Assembly: GCA_051530055.1 (NCBI GenBank)
Contig: CM121341.1
Coordinates: forward strand, 5,518,001 to 5,582,000
Reading direction: 5' to 3'
DNA from: Neoechinorhynchus agilis
Taxonomy: Eukaryota > Acanthocephala
DNA: 64,000 bases
The notes beneath the pieces are model-generated. The model ran no database searches and was not told the DNA's origin. It worked only from the letters and a program-made list of their open reading frames with translations. Below are positions 1 through 10,164 of this stretch, one piece after another. A program made the translations under genes and the position numbers. Every line of letters begins with the position of its first letter. Positions within the stretch are counted from its first letter, which is position 1.

Positions 1-596
1 TCGAAATATTACAACAAAAAATGATTTTTAACCAGGATTATCTTTACCACAAGTCAACATTTGAGATTTGTACGAAAATATGTTGAAAGTTTCGTTGAAG
101 ATTTGAAAGGGTTATTTATCGATTACTGCACGAAAAATCGTTTTATTTTTCTAAATTGTGGTTTTAGCACATTAATTTGTGCCAAAAATAACTTTAGATT
201 CGGATATTGCGCAGAAATACTTTTATAGGCAGCCATAATTGAATTTACCGATATTTTGAATGTCACCTTTTGTTCAATGAAATTTGATGATTTTTCCTTA
301 GAATTATATGTTTTAATTTATTAGGCAACGTATTATATTGAATATTTTAAGTTGTTTTACTCACAAAAATTCTCGTCTTATACAATATCACATTCAAATC
401 GTCATTTTAGCAATTAAAAAAACTTTTTGTTTGTCCGTCACTTTAAAGGTGATGTCGGTGTACATGAAACATAGTTTAGATTCACGTGTTTCGTTCTTAA
501 GTTCCTGCGAATTACAGAAAATCTCACAATAATTGCTACACAAAAGAGTAAAACCACGATTCCTATATAACAAAAACTATGATTTTCAGTTTAAGA
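1..596. other. AT-rich stretch without recognisable gene
   Basis: No reading frame here has recognisable protein features; the only open frame over 60 codons (338-532, +) is low-complexity and AT-driven. I see no repeat or RNA gene. Confidence 0.5.
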
Positions 597-719
597 TTGA
601 CCAGTGGACTTCTGACGCGGAATATCAAGGACCTATGCAAGATTTATACGGCGAGAGATAGATCAGGGGACTTCAAACGTAGAATATCAAGGACCTATGC
701 ATGATTTATACGACGAGCA
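597..719. repeat. two-copy tandem duplication (~60 bp)
   Basis: Two adjacent diverged copies share the core AATATCAAGGACCTATGCA followed by GATTTATACG, at about 597-655 and 660-718. No further copies were seen in the window. Confidence 0.7.
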
Positions 720-994
720 TTGTGCTTTCGACTAGACCAGTCTAATTTTATTAACTTAATGAATACCCTTGAGTCGCAACGAGATACCTAATCGTATATG
801 TAAAACAGGTTCTAGTACAATCGTGCCACATATAGAGGTCTCATTGGTGGGTTTTAAGTAATGAAATTACTATTGGATGGGACCACCCGTTGTTAAGAAA
901 TTTCATTTAATAATCGCAATTTGTACTAGAAATTATAAGTGATCTTCAGGAAAAAACGATAAGCAACAACCAAGTTCAAAAGTTGAGTTAATCT

Positions 995-1249
995 TTAGCT
1001 TTTGAAACGTCCACAGCAAGCGATGCGAAAATGATTTCGATGTATACACGGCTTCAAATTGACAACGAGCACATTGTTGTCATTTGCCCAGACAAGCCCC
1101 TTGCGGGCTTTCATCAACAAAATCAAATCATCCAGTTCACTTGCTATCCAATACGTTATAGCTACTTGAAATTCCGCTTCCACGATTATTTTGCCCCGTG
1201 TTGTATTAGCATGCTCGGCGGCGCTATCATGCTGGATTTAGTTTTGACA
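995..1249 (-). CDS. possible 3' exon of an unidentified gene
   Basis: On the minus strand an acceptor-like CCAG at about 1250 is followed by an open frame of about 84 codons that ends at 995. It begins HDSAAEHANTRGKI and continues through VEAEFQVAITYWIASELDD to a Cys-containing C-terminus. I do not recognise the family, and no upstream exon or start codon could be joined with confidence. It may be a real terminal exon or an ancient element fragment. An opposite-strand frame (1031-1315) overlaps it and looks like its shadow. Confidence 0.25.
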
Positions 1250-1630
1250 CCAACGTCTAGCTGCGGAACTTTGATGGACTTGTTAAAATTGGAAATCAAG
1301 AATTTTTTTCCATAATTATTTTCCCAAGAGAAAACATAATGTCACATGCCTTTGCACCTTGCTCATCACTCGTGGATTTTGATTGGTCCGCTATATTGTA
1401 CGATTTTTGCGGATTTAAATGCAATAAAAGAGAGAGAAAACTGTGATGTCAGTTTTCAGTGTGTTTGCATCTAGAATACTTGTTAAGCTTTCAATTATAC
1501 TTGAATGTAACTCGGCTTTAGGAAAATTGCGACACGCCCCCCCCGCGTCAACCCCTCCCATGGGCGTAATTTTAATTAAAAAGAGGCGTGGCTTGTACAA
1601 TCGGCGGTCGTCTCTCAAAAATAGCTTAAT

Positions 1631-1636
1631 TTTATT
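1631..1636 (-). terminator. polyadenylation signal of the homeobox gene
   Basis: On the minus strand AATAAA lies about 65 bp past the homeobox stop codon, where a poly(A) signal would be expected. Assigned by position and hexamer only. Confidence 0.45.
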
Positions 1637-1700
1637 GAACGAGCATTTTTACAATTATGTATAAACAAGCATATATTTCCTTCTACCCATTTCCATTGTT

Positions 1701-3041
1701 TCATCTGCCGTATTGATAATCAATCTGAGCATTTGCACAATTCCTTCGATTGTATTTGACGTCGCTTTGTATGGCGTCCGGCACATTGTTGGAGAAATAT
1801 TCTTCTGATGATGATGCATTTGCCATGTTCTGACATCGCGGAAAACGTTTTTGAGTTTGAAAGATTTAATTAAAAAATTTACTCACGGATTGTTTATGGT
1901 TACTCTGAGCAGTTGCTGCAGCAGCAGCCGCGGCCGCTGCAATGTGAGCCGCACTTTCATAATTTTGATAGGGCGGCATTTCATAGAAATACTGATTGGG
2001 CACACTGGTAGGCACATTAAGTGCGTTATTCGTTCCAAAGCAATTTTGATGGGACGGATAAAATGAAGGCATATAATATCCTGGATTCACCATTGAATTT
2101 TGCCCGTTTTGCTGCATAGCCATCATTGACTGAAAATTCATATAATGATTATACTGAGATGCAGTCTGCAGTGATATTGGTTGAATTGCAATATTGTTAA
2201 CGAGTGTTACCGATGGATGTGTGCCGTCAGGACCAACAGGTTGATCTATCTTTTGCTGCTTTCCTTGTTTTCTGAATTTAGCTCTTCTGTTCTGGAACCA
2301 TACCTATTTTGTCGCAATGACAATGTTTATTTTTCTAGAAAAAAAGAGACAAACCTGTATTCTTGACTCATTCAGTGCGGTTTTCTTTGAAAGTTCTTCC
2401 CTTACGCCAATATCAGGATATTGATTTTTCTCAAACATGGACTCGAGCAGTTGTAGCTGTTCTTGCGTGAACGTTGTTCTATGCCTTCTTTTCGCAGTAG
2501 TTGGACATCCATAACTCGCTGGATGTCGAGATGTCGCGATTGTTTGACTCTGAACACCATTATACAATCCAGTGTGGTCATTATGCCGTCCATTTTGAAC
2601 TCTCCGAAAAGCTCCAGCGTCTTGCACGTCGGTTCCTAAATAAGTTTTGTTTAAGCAAAATTTAAATATAAAACGAATGTTTTATTAAGAAAGATTGATG
2701 ATTAGGATTAAGAGTAGCACAATCATCCCATTCTCAGCGAAGTAATTTAATTCACGTCAAATAGACATTTATCGAGAAAACATGGTAATTTAATAAGTCT
2801 TAACGAACACTATAAACTTACCTGCAAATTGATTCATTGGGTCGATATCTCGATGTGAGTAAATATTGTTAATGCCACCTCCACCGTTACTACTACTATT
2901 AATATCCATCCCTTGCAAAACGTTCGAATTATAAGCTGCAACCTGTCGCTGCCTGGCCGCTTCTACTCCTACAAAAAGATCCGAATAATTGATTTGATGA
3001 GGTTGATTCTCCTCTTGATCTCCTCGTCTAGGTTGAGTCAT
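1701..3041 (-). CDS. paired-like (Prop/unc-42-type) homeobox transcription factor
   Basis: Four exons read from high to low coordinates: 3041-2822, 2635-2355, 2303-1887 and 1829-1701, giving 348 aa. All three introns (186, 51 and 57 bp) are GT-AG and keep frame. The homeodomain is near residues 122-181. It starts [13 protein letters not shown] and ends [13 protein letters not shown], so position 50 is Gln. The intron between homeodomain residues 46 and 47 is the classic position for paired-class genes. No paired box, octapeptide or OAR motif is seen. The N-terminus has a short Gly run, and the C-terminal part is Asn/Tyr/Met-rich with a nine-alanine tract. By family knowledge it is a nuclear DNA-binding regulator of development; Prop1-like or unc-42-like is the closest match by eye, but the exact orthology is uncertain. 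The first ATG (3041) is used as start. The 5' flank (3042-4587) has no gene and may hold its regulatory DNA. Confidence 0.92.
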
Positions 3042-4587
3042 AACGTTCAAAATATCTATAATGATCTAGACTCTTGAGCAAAATGTGCTTGATGTGTACG
3101 TGTCGATTGCCTAAGCAGCGCGGATCTGTGTCAGACGAAACTAATTTGACTTGACTAACTTAGTTATACCGACGAAAAGCGGTAGTCTTGGGTAGGCTGC
3201 AGTGGATAGGACTCCCGGGTAATATTTTCTGGAGGGAACAGTTGTTGTACTTAGCAGCACCTAACTAGCTTTTGCCTCTAGTGTATGGGAAGAGCGTCGA
3301 AAGCCTTAAGGCTGTCGTGTACGCGTACAGTGGTGAATTTCCTCCCTCTCAGCCAGCCAATCAAATTTCATCTAATCAGCATGGATTGTGTAATCGACTG
3401 TAGCGCATGATAAGGACGCTACCATCGCTGTGCAGTTAAGTTTTAAATTTTTTAAAAGGAACAGGGTTGTGACGAAGTTCTTATGGATTTTTTTTGAAGC
3501 ACTAAAATGAGTTTCCATGAGTTAAATTTTTGTTGTGCACATCTACCCTCATGGACAAACGTTTCCATCTCTTTATCGCTCTTGAGTAGAGATTAATTTC
3601 GCGAAAATAATTTAATAAAAATGCGTGCTTTATACAGGTCAAGAATTTAGTCAAGCAAAAACGAGAAATAACTTTATTAAGCGAACTTAGTACGAAGACT
3701 TCGTTAATTATCCAGACACGCATAATTGGCACAACTTTCTCTTTGTGAAAATACCCAGATTTATGGAATTATCAAGTAAGGAAAGTAGCGAATAATCGTG
3801 ACGAGCTTGAATGATGCCAAAATTGATCAAACCATACCGCTTGCACTTGAAATTATTTCCTTTTATCAAAACAGGCACCTTACAGTTCAAAGATCAAACG
3901 AGAAATCCGCTTTTTCTCAAGGACTTTGAGTTGACAACGTTCACACCGTTGTAACGTGATTTATTATTGCTACATAAGCTCATCAAACGTCTAACGTTAA
4001 ATGTGTGATTAACGAACGTGATTCGCTAGTTTCAGCAAATTAGCATTGACTAAAGAAAAAACAAGGAATCAAATTTTCGATCGTGTTATTTAGAAGTCTT
4101 CATCCGGTTTATCAACATTTTTTTCAAAAATTAAAAGACGCTATAGTTTTTTTAGAATCACAAATACATTAAAAACCATAAATATTGTGCACAAAGCTCA
4201 CACGATCTCTTGATAAATGCAGCAGCTCAGTAAGTCGAGCTAAAAGTTTTGGTCATAATTATGGGTCCTGGGTAAAAAATTTCGACCTGACGATTCTTTA
4301 GTTAAAATTACATGCTGATCATAAAATTCTTGTCGTGTTTTTTGGTTACCTACTTTTTCTTGCATCGTAATAAATACAACAATTTTTCCCTTTTGAGCAA
4401 AAGCCTTTACTTACCTAAGGGAAAACACTACAAGTCGTAGCTTTTGGGGAACAATGACGCTCTATAGATACATTCAATTTTATGAAGAAAAAATATAGTT
4501 GAAAAAAAATTATGGTAGAATTTGTCTAACAGAGCATTACTGCAAATCAATTTTTTTCAGCTATGATCGCAATTCTCCATATAAAAT
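3042..4587. other. gene-free region upstream of the homeobox gene
   Basis: About 1.5 kb without a convincing reading frame. It lies 5' of the homeobox gene and probably carries its promoter, but no site can be assigned by eye. Confidence 0.4.
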
Positions 4588-4803
4588 GGAGTTATTGTTT
4601 AGAAGTCTACACCCGCAATAAATAATTATTTCAATTAAAGAAGTTCTGCGAACCTCGTCGGGTTCATCATCAGTTCTATGATGAACCCAAGAAGGGTTAG
4701 CAGAAAGTCTTTAATAAATGATTATTTAGGGGGGTGTAGACGTCTAAACAATAACTCCAATCACATTCCCCGGTACCTCCTATCACATATCGACATTTCC
4801 ATA
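4588..4803. mobile_element. foldback MITE, family A (copy 1)
   Basis: An inverted repeat of about 80 bp per arm (4588-4758) starts GGAGTTATTGTTTAGAAGTC and ends with the complement. The arms contain CGAACCTCGTCGGGTTCATC. A further ~45 bp (CATTCCCCGGTACCTCC and TATCGACATTT, to about 4803) is also shared with the copies at 44533 and 50611, so the true element end lies beyond the visible inverted repeat. No coding capacity: a non-autonomous DNA element. Confidence 0.8.
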
Positions 4804-5293
4804 TAAAATCGTTCTGCGTATAAAAATGTTTGAATTTTTTCGTTTGGTCAACTCGTTTGCAACCCTGTATTTGTTTCAAATAAAGATAGATTTATTTGAC
4901 AATCAAATTTTTTAATAAATCAAAATAAAAGTGAGATCGATTAATTATTTAGCAGTCGAATAATTGTTGCATTTGCAACGAAGATATGTGATTTCCTTAA
5001 ATAGTCTCATTTACTTTCGATAATTTTTCTCCGTAGCAAACAATTTTTTTCTAATCACCTTTTTGTATGAGAATTTGAATATCATTACAGGTTGCAGATT
5101 GTTTTCGATAAATCACTGCTCATTACATGCAAATTGCGTATTTGATCAAGTGGATGGCGTCTTTAGTCTACTTGAAAAGCTCATTATTTGAGTCGTCATA
5201 CCGAAAAGGAGTCTCCCGCATGGGAATAGCAATTATAAGACATCGTTGAAGCAGCAAAACGAGACAATACTACACATGCAAACAATGACGGAT

Positions 5294-5773
5294 TTATTCC
5301 TCGATTTTGAGATACTCGTCAAATTGCTTTGTCGTCGATCTAAATCTCTTAATCTTCCGCTTGAACTGAGTAGCAGTGAATTGAAACACATTTCTGTGAT
5401 CTTGAACCATTCGTTCGAAATCATCGCCGTATTTACCGATAAAATAACGCAATTCCTCGCACAAATAAGTTGAAATGGTGAAGTCCTTCGGTTTAACATT
5501 TTCCGCAGCTTCTTCGAGCTTTTTTATCAATGTTAAATCCACCTTCTTCGTTTTTGGCGCTCGCTTTTCCAATGCTGAAAAAAACTCATTTGCTTTATCC
5601 ACGAGACCAAAATAGCGTAATTTCGTCGAAGATATCGATAAATTGCCTGCAGAAACGTGCGACGAGAGAAGTTCATTCGCAAACTTAGGATGTAACTGCT
5701 TCTTCATCCGTCGCCATTTGCGCTTTTTAGCCTTTGAATAGTTCTGAGATTTCACTGGTCTTTTTGATACCAT
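5294..5773 (-). CDS. NOP16: nucleolar protein 16 (NOP16), 60S ribosome biogenesis
   Basis: Intronless frame of 159 aa. The Lys/Arg-rich N-terminus (KAKKRKWRRMKKQLHP) looks like a nucleolar localisation signal. The C-terminal part carries the family signature in which GDDFERMVQDHRNVFQFT precedes QFKRKIKRF, equivalent to the conserved block of human NOP16 (178 aa). NOP16 family members act in the nucleolus in assembly of the large ribosomal subunit. The start is supported by an acceptor-like TTTTAG directly touching the ATG (AG at 5775-5774), as expected for a trans-spliced leader or a leader intron. An overlapping + strand frame at 5246-5473 is a shadow. Confidence 0.85.
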   Translation of the reverse strand: MVSKRPVKSQNYSKAKKRKWRRMKKQLHPKFANELLSSHVSAGNLSISSTKLRYFGLVDKANEFFSALEKRAPKTKKVDLTLIKKLEEAAENVKPKDFTISTYLCEELRYFIGKYGDDFERMVQDHRNVFQFTATQFKRKIKRFRSTTKQFDEYLKIEE

Positions 5774-6071
5774 CTAAAATTCAAACGAATCTTTTACAGC
5801 CACGATTAAGTCCCTAAACTCCACAAAACACAAAATCGATGACAATTTTGTCCATGATTGGTTTTCTATCTCTCAAAGACAAGGAGTTTACGAAAGAAAT
5901 ACGTCTTCGTTATTTTTATGATCAATCAAATATTTTTAATCTTTATTTTACGCGCGCACACGACCATCAACCCTTCACTAGTGACTCTCGCAACAATGAT
6001 TGGATGTCGGGTTACTCCTCTTTCGATGGGCATCAATATATATTCATCCCGATTGCGGTGGATACACTGAG

Positions 6072-6245
6072 ATGCCTCGGAAAAGAAGCCGATTATTTCC
6101 TATTCCCGACTGGGAAAGATGCCACCGGCGGTATACACTCCAGCAGCTTCCTGATGCAGCAAATCAGCGCGGCGATCCAACGCGGCCATCAAGGAAGCTG
6201 CCGAACAATCATAACGTATGGGTAATGCGGATTTGGAAAGAATAA
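6072..6245 (+). CDS. small basic ORF, unidentified
   Basis: A 57-codon frame starts MPRKRSRLFPIPDWERC and ends NNHNVWVMRIWKE. An AG directly precedes the ATG, as at several real genes here, but the upstream sequence is not pyrimidine-rich. An overlapping frame (5839-6225) is longer but less protein-like. It could be a small gene, a terminal exon or an element fragment; I do not recognise it. Confidence 0.25.
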   Translation: MPRKRSRLFPIPDWERCHRRYTLQQLPDAANQRGDPTRPSRKLPNNHNVWVMRIWKE

Positions 6246-7209
6246 TTGGATTATAGAAAAGAATCGAAATTATTCTGAACCCGAAGAGGTTTGAAACGTC
6301 TTGAATAAAAATATTATTTATCGGGTTTCTCTATTCCTTCAAAATACACTTTTTTAGACTGATTGTTATTTGCTCTCATAAGCAGAAATCATATTAATCA
6401 TTTTTACGTCGAATATTTATCGATAGTTATTGATAATCTTAATTTTTTTTTAAATTTGAAACCATACACAAATCCTTTTGGTCCTCATTGAAGTTATGTA
6501 GTTGCTCGTCAATAATAACGCCATTGGTGGGATTCTCCCATTCCAAGATTAATGATTAATAAGTGTTTTCCTGTGGTGTAAACATTGATTTCCAGGATTA
6601 ATAATTAAACATTTGGTAGGCGTACGATACCTTTGGCGAATATCTAATTATTTGAGTTCGCGAAACGATCAGGTCGCGCATTTCACTAACGAGTACTGTA
6701 ATCGAATCATTTTATCACTTGATTTACCTAAACGGGCCAGGAATTTGACACTTTTAGCTCGCTTAATTGGAGCATTATCGTTTGAAATAAGAAGCTATCA
6801 ATTCAAATTTTAATACCCGACCTCTATGAAAGATGTGTTGCCGATTAAAAATTATTTTTTGTCTTTTTTGTTTAGATTCAACTAACCCCGATTTTGATTG
6901 ATGTAAATTGGAATTGAGCATGTACTCACAAAATATAAAAGGTGGATCCATGGGTTTTTTGTCAATAAACGGAACTTCAATCAATATATATAACTTACAA
7001 AATAGATCTACACATTAATCAGTAAATGAAATAGTTTTTTCCGCAAATATGCTTATATTACGAGCTTGCATACTTATATCTAGAAATGCTGGCCTTGGAT
7101 TTAGATTGGTGGATTATTATATTGAAGGATAAGTTGATGCAATGGTTGTATTTTCTCTTAATTACTGATGATTTGGAATATTGACAGTCTGGTGAAACCT
7201 TTCGAGTGT
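6246..7209. other. gene-free stretch with a MITE-A fragment
   Basis: About 6275-6330 carries a decayed half-copy of the MITE A arm (GAACCCGAAGAGGTTTGAAA). The rest has no recognisable gene. Confidence 0.4.
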
Positions 7210-7291
7210 GGTCATGACCTATTTGATTTTTATTTATTTGAGATATTTCGCGAAATATTTCCAATAAATCAAAATCAAATAGGTTATGACC
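7210..7291. repeat. foldback element, ~41-bp arms
   Basis: The sequence GGTCATGACCTATTTGATTT and its near-perfect complement face each other around the centre ATATTTCGCGAAATAT. The palindrome is almost continuous and would be extruded or transcribed as a hairpin. Confidence 0.8.
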
Positions 7292-8751
7292 GGCTGTATC
7301 GTCACCAAAAGTTTACATTGATTAACCCGAAGGATTCTCTATCGATTATTTTCTTGAAATGATTGTTTTTAAATTTAAAATTCCCAATCGTTTTTAGGAT
7401 AGCAACTCTTCAGATTTTACTCTTTGTTTTACGAAAATACCTTATTTAAATTCGTTTTTAAAAAAATTCGACTATCGTAGCTGCTTTTTGAGAAAGATTG
7501 CAGATGACAATAATTTTAAGGAACGTATTCCCCAAAATTGGGTTTGGTTGCATGATGGTACACGAAACTGATAAAATCATGATGAAAAGGAATTGAAATC
7601 ATCATTTTTGTGGACAAACAAGATAGAGATTTAGCCAAAGACAGGCTGCATGCAAAAGAACGCTAAAAATATTCTTTTCTGTTTTTTAAGGCTACAAAAT
7701 TTCGTTTCAGCTCGTCTCCTTATTCTTTTGGTCTTCTATATTTGGTCCGGATTCGGCACCGGGTTTTGGCCAAAGGTTGATTTTGTTGTGCTGCACACAA
7801 TTTGTTGCATTGAGTTGTTGCTTGGCGGATGTTAAGTCCTTCGCTTCTTTTTTGACCAACACATTCAATTTCACATTTTAGACCTGTTGATACAGTGTAA
7901 GGATATTCTTTTCTGGATGTTACAATGCACGAATTGAAAATCAGACCTAAGTTTTAATTTTATTCTGTTTCGATGTAACATTTATAACCGACCGAAAAGC
8001 ACGATAATATAAGTGGTGTTCATTGCTCTTTTCCAACAAAAAAAATACGAAAATATATTGTCAAAAATAGGAAACAAAAGTTGTTTACAACACGAATATT
8101 TTCGTAATGTTGCTTGCATCGATAAATTTTACATTTGCGTTTTCCGAATGAAATTTTTTAGTTTTGATCGCTCACGCAGACTTCAATACACACAGTCTTA
8201 AACATTGAAAGTATATTTTTCATGCGTAGATTCATGAAATGAATGCATAATTGAATCTTAGCCCCGACAAAGTCATCGTCTCTGCATATAAAAATATTTC
8301 CCACTTTTACCGTGGAACTAATATCTCAATGCACCTCGAGTATTCGAAATTTCCTCTTTATTTCACGAATGGGATTTAAAATTAAGATGAATAAGTTTGG
8401 CTTCTTTTCCGATTGGACGCCAAATTTTCCAAATCGGATAAGCCGAACAATACAAGTACACTTTGAAGCAGATATTCATTTGAAGTTCCCGTTGGCATTA
8501 AAACCTAAAATGGATCCGATTAATTATGGTTGCAAAAGATTCAACAAGAACTGCTCATTTGATGCATTTTGATTGTTCATTATTTTTCTCTTTCAAGCAG
8601 AATATTTCCATGTTAAATACTAAAAAATTTGCCCAATGGTGGTTCGAAACATTTTTTAAACGCGAAAGCGATAATTGTTCTTAAAACGAACTTTAGAACT
8701 GATTTATTCGAATAGGGCAAATTTACTTGTCGGTCACTGCTTGGTTTTTCT
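7292..8751. other. gene-free stretch
   Basis: Short AT-driven frames only (for example 8312-8572, +). Nothing with recognisable domains, repeats or RNA structure. Confidence 0.4.
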
Positions 8752-9177
8752 CTACAAAAGAGCACAGCGCCCATTAACAATTTTTATAACTTCATCGGAA
8801 TTAACATTAAGATGTATCATCATTGTTGAAGCGAGGAAAAAAGACAAGATTCCGTTGATATGGAATAGGACAACATTTCGAACGATGTGTTCTACAGTTC
8901 GTTTTCTCACGCCCAACAATTGCACTCCATAATATACCGCAATGGCATTCAAAGGAAACAAGCCAAATAAAATAAGAAGAAGTGAAAGTACCAAAATTTC
9001 TTTTCGACGAAGTACAATCCTGCACACCAGCAACTCCAGAACGAGGTCCGTAAATTCGGGATTTTTGTTGCATTTTGGGCAACCGATAGAAAAAAGTGTC
9101 CGATTCATAAGTCCAGCATTCGGAATCGAAATTTTCTTTTCGTTATCGCAAGTGCATATTTGGTAAGGACTAGTCAT
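8752..9177 (-). CDS. uncharacterised small membrane protein
   Basis: A 141-aa frame opened by ATG. The N-terminal part has cysteine pairs (CTC near residue 8 and CPKC near residue 34) that could bind a metal. Two long hydrophobic segments follow, near residues 61-85 and 107-122, and the C-terminus is short and polar. CGAATAAATC, an AATAAA-type signal, follows the stop within about 50 bp. The layout recalls small zinc-finger plus hairpin-membrane proteins, but I could not assign a family. The antisense frame 8675-8932 and the frame 8807-9082 are shadows. Confidence 0.45.
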   Translation of the reverse strand: MTSPYQICTCDNEKKISIPNAGLMNRTLFSIGCPKCNKNPEFTDLVLELLVCRIVLRRKEILVLSLLLILFGLFPLNAIAVYYGVQLLGVRKRTVEHIVRNVVLFHINGILSFFLASTMMIHLNVNSDEVIKIVNGRCALL

Positions 9178-9302
9178 CGCGGGAGCGAAATTGTCGATTA
9201 GGCAACGCTTCTTGTTGCCATGGCCACGATCTTTAGAGGCTCTCGTGTTGGGTTTGTGTACGTCTGAGAACGTATCTTAAGTCAAGTGGTCAAAAATCAA
9301 GG

Positions 9303-9447
9303 CGATTTTATCCCAGGAAAGTTGGCAGATGAATATTTGCTAAAATTGTTTGAGCAATAAAAATTAAGAAATATAATAACGATCACGCAAAATTCATTCA
9401 AAAGATTTATCCCTAAAAATTTAGGCATTAAGAATGACTAGGAAACC
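9303..9447 (-). repeat. dispersed 145-bp repeat, likely solo 3' tail of the REL-type non-LTR element
   Basis: Nearly identical to 22475-22619, which lies at the 3' end of the minus-strand REL-endonuclease retroelement. The simplest reading is a severely 5'-truncated insertion that kept only the 3' tail. Confidence 0.65.
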
Positions 9448-9534
9448 GACCATTTTACTGGGATTATTTTTTGTTAAAATAACCGCAATTGAAATGTCGA
9501 TCTGTGAGGTACGGTGATAAATGATTAGAATTAA

Positions 9535-9600
9535 CCTATGATGAACCCGACGAGGTTTGAAACGTTTTTAATAAAAAAATTATTTCTGTCGCAATTGAAT
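9535..9600. repeat. MITE-A arm fragment
   Basis: GATGAACCCGACGAGGTTTG followed by AAACGTTTTTAATAAA matches one arm of MITE family A; the partner arm is missing. Confidence 0.55.
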
Positions 9601-9726
9601 TTAATCAGTCGAGCTTAGACGCCAAATCACTAAAGTTTTGTTCAGACTTTCTATCTAAAATCGGGCACAATGATTTCATTAAAGAACAATGATGAAATAA
9701 ACTGAAGCATTCAATTACAATCGCGG

Positions 9727-10140
9727 ATGAGCAATTCGGCGAGAAGGGAGGCTAAATATGTTTCCAGGTTACCGGGTGTGAAATTCGGGCAGAGATACGT
9801 CTTAGTCGATGAAATCACAGAAACGGAAAAGTTTGTTCACATGCTTAATTCCAAGCACGTCAACATTCAATGGCCACCATGGACTCGGAGAATCATAATG
9901 CGATCCCTTTATTGGACGTGTTTTGAGGCCACGGTATACCGAGAGAGATTGGTATACCGACTGACATTGCACCTTTCATTACAATGGCACCAATTAAATA
10001 TAAAATAGCTAGGATAAAGTCGCTATTTGACCGGACCTATAACTATTGCTCCAAGCAAGACTCCGTCAGCGAGGAGCTTGAATTTCTGTGGAACATGCTA
10101 AAAGGAAAGGGCTAACAAACCGACTTGATAAGAAGAGTTA
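9727..10140 (+). pseudogene. decayed Penelope-like reverse transcriptase fragment
   Basis: In shifting frames the sequence gives KHVNIQ, then TMDSEN and IPLLDV, then KIARIKSLFDRTYNYCSK and SEELEFLWNMLKGKG. This order (FT-M, P-LDV, IK-L--RAY-ICS, ELEFL) is typical of the C-terminal half of Penelope-like reverse transcriptases. At least one frameshift and an in-frame stop (after LLDVF) show it is dead. The upstream catalytic motifs were not found. Confidence 0.55.
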
Positions 10141-10164
10141 GTTGCAGGGCCTTCTTTGCAAAGA

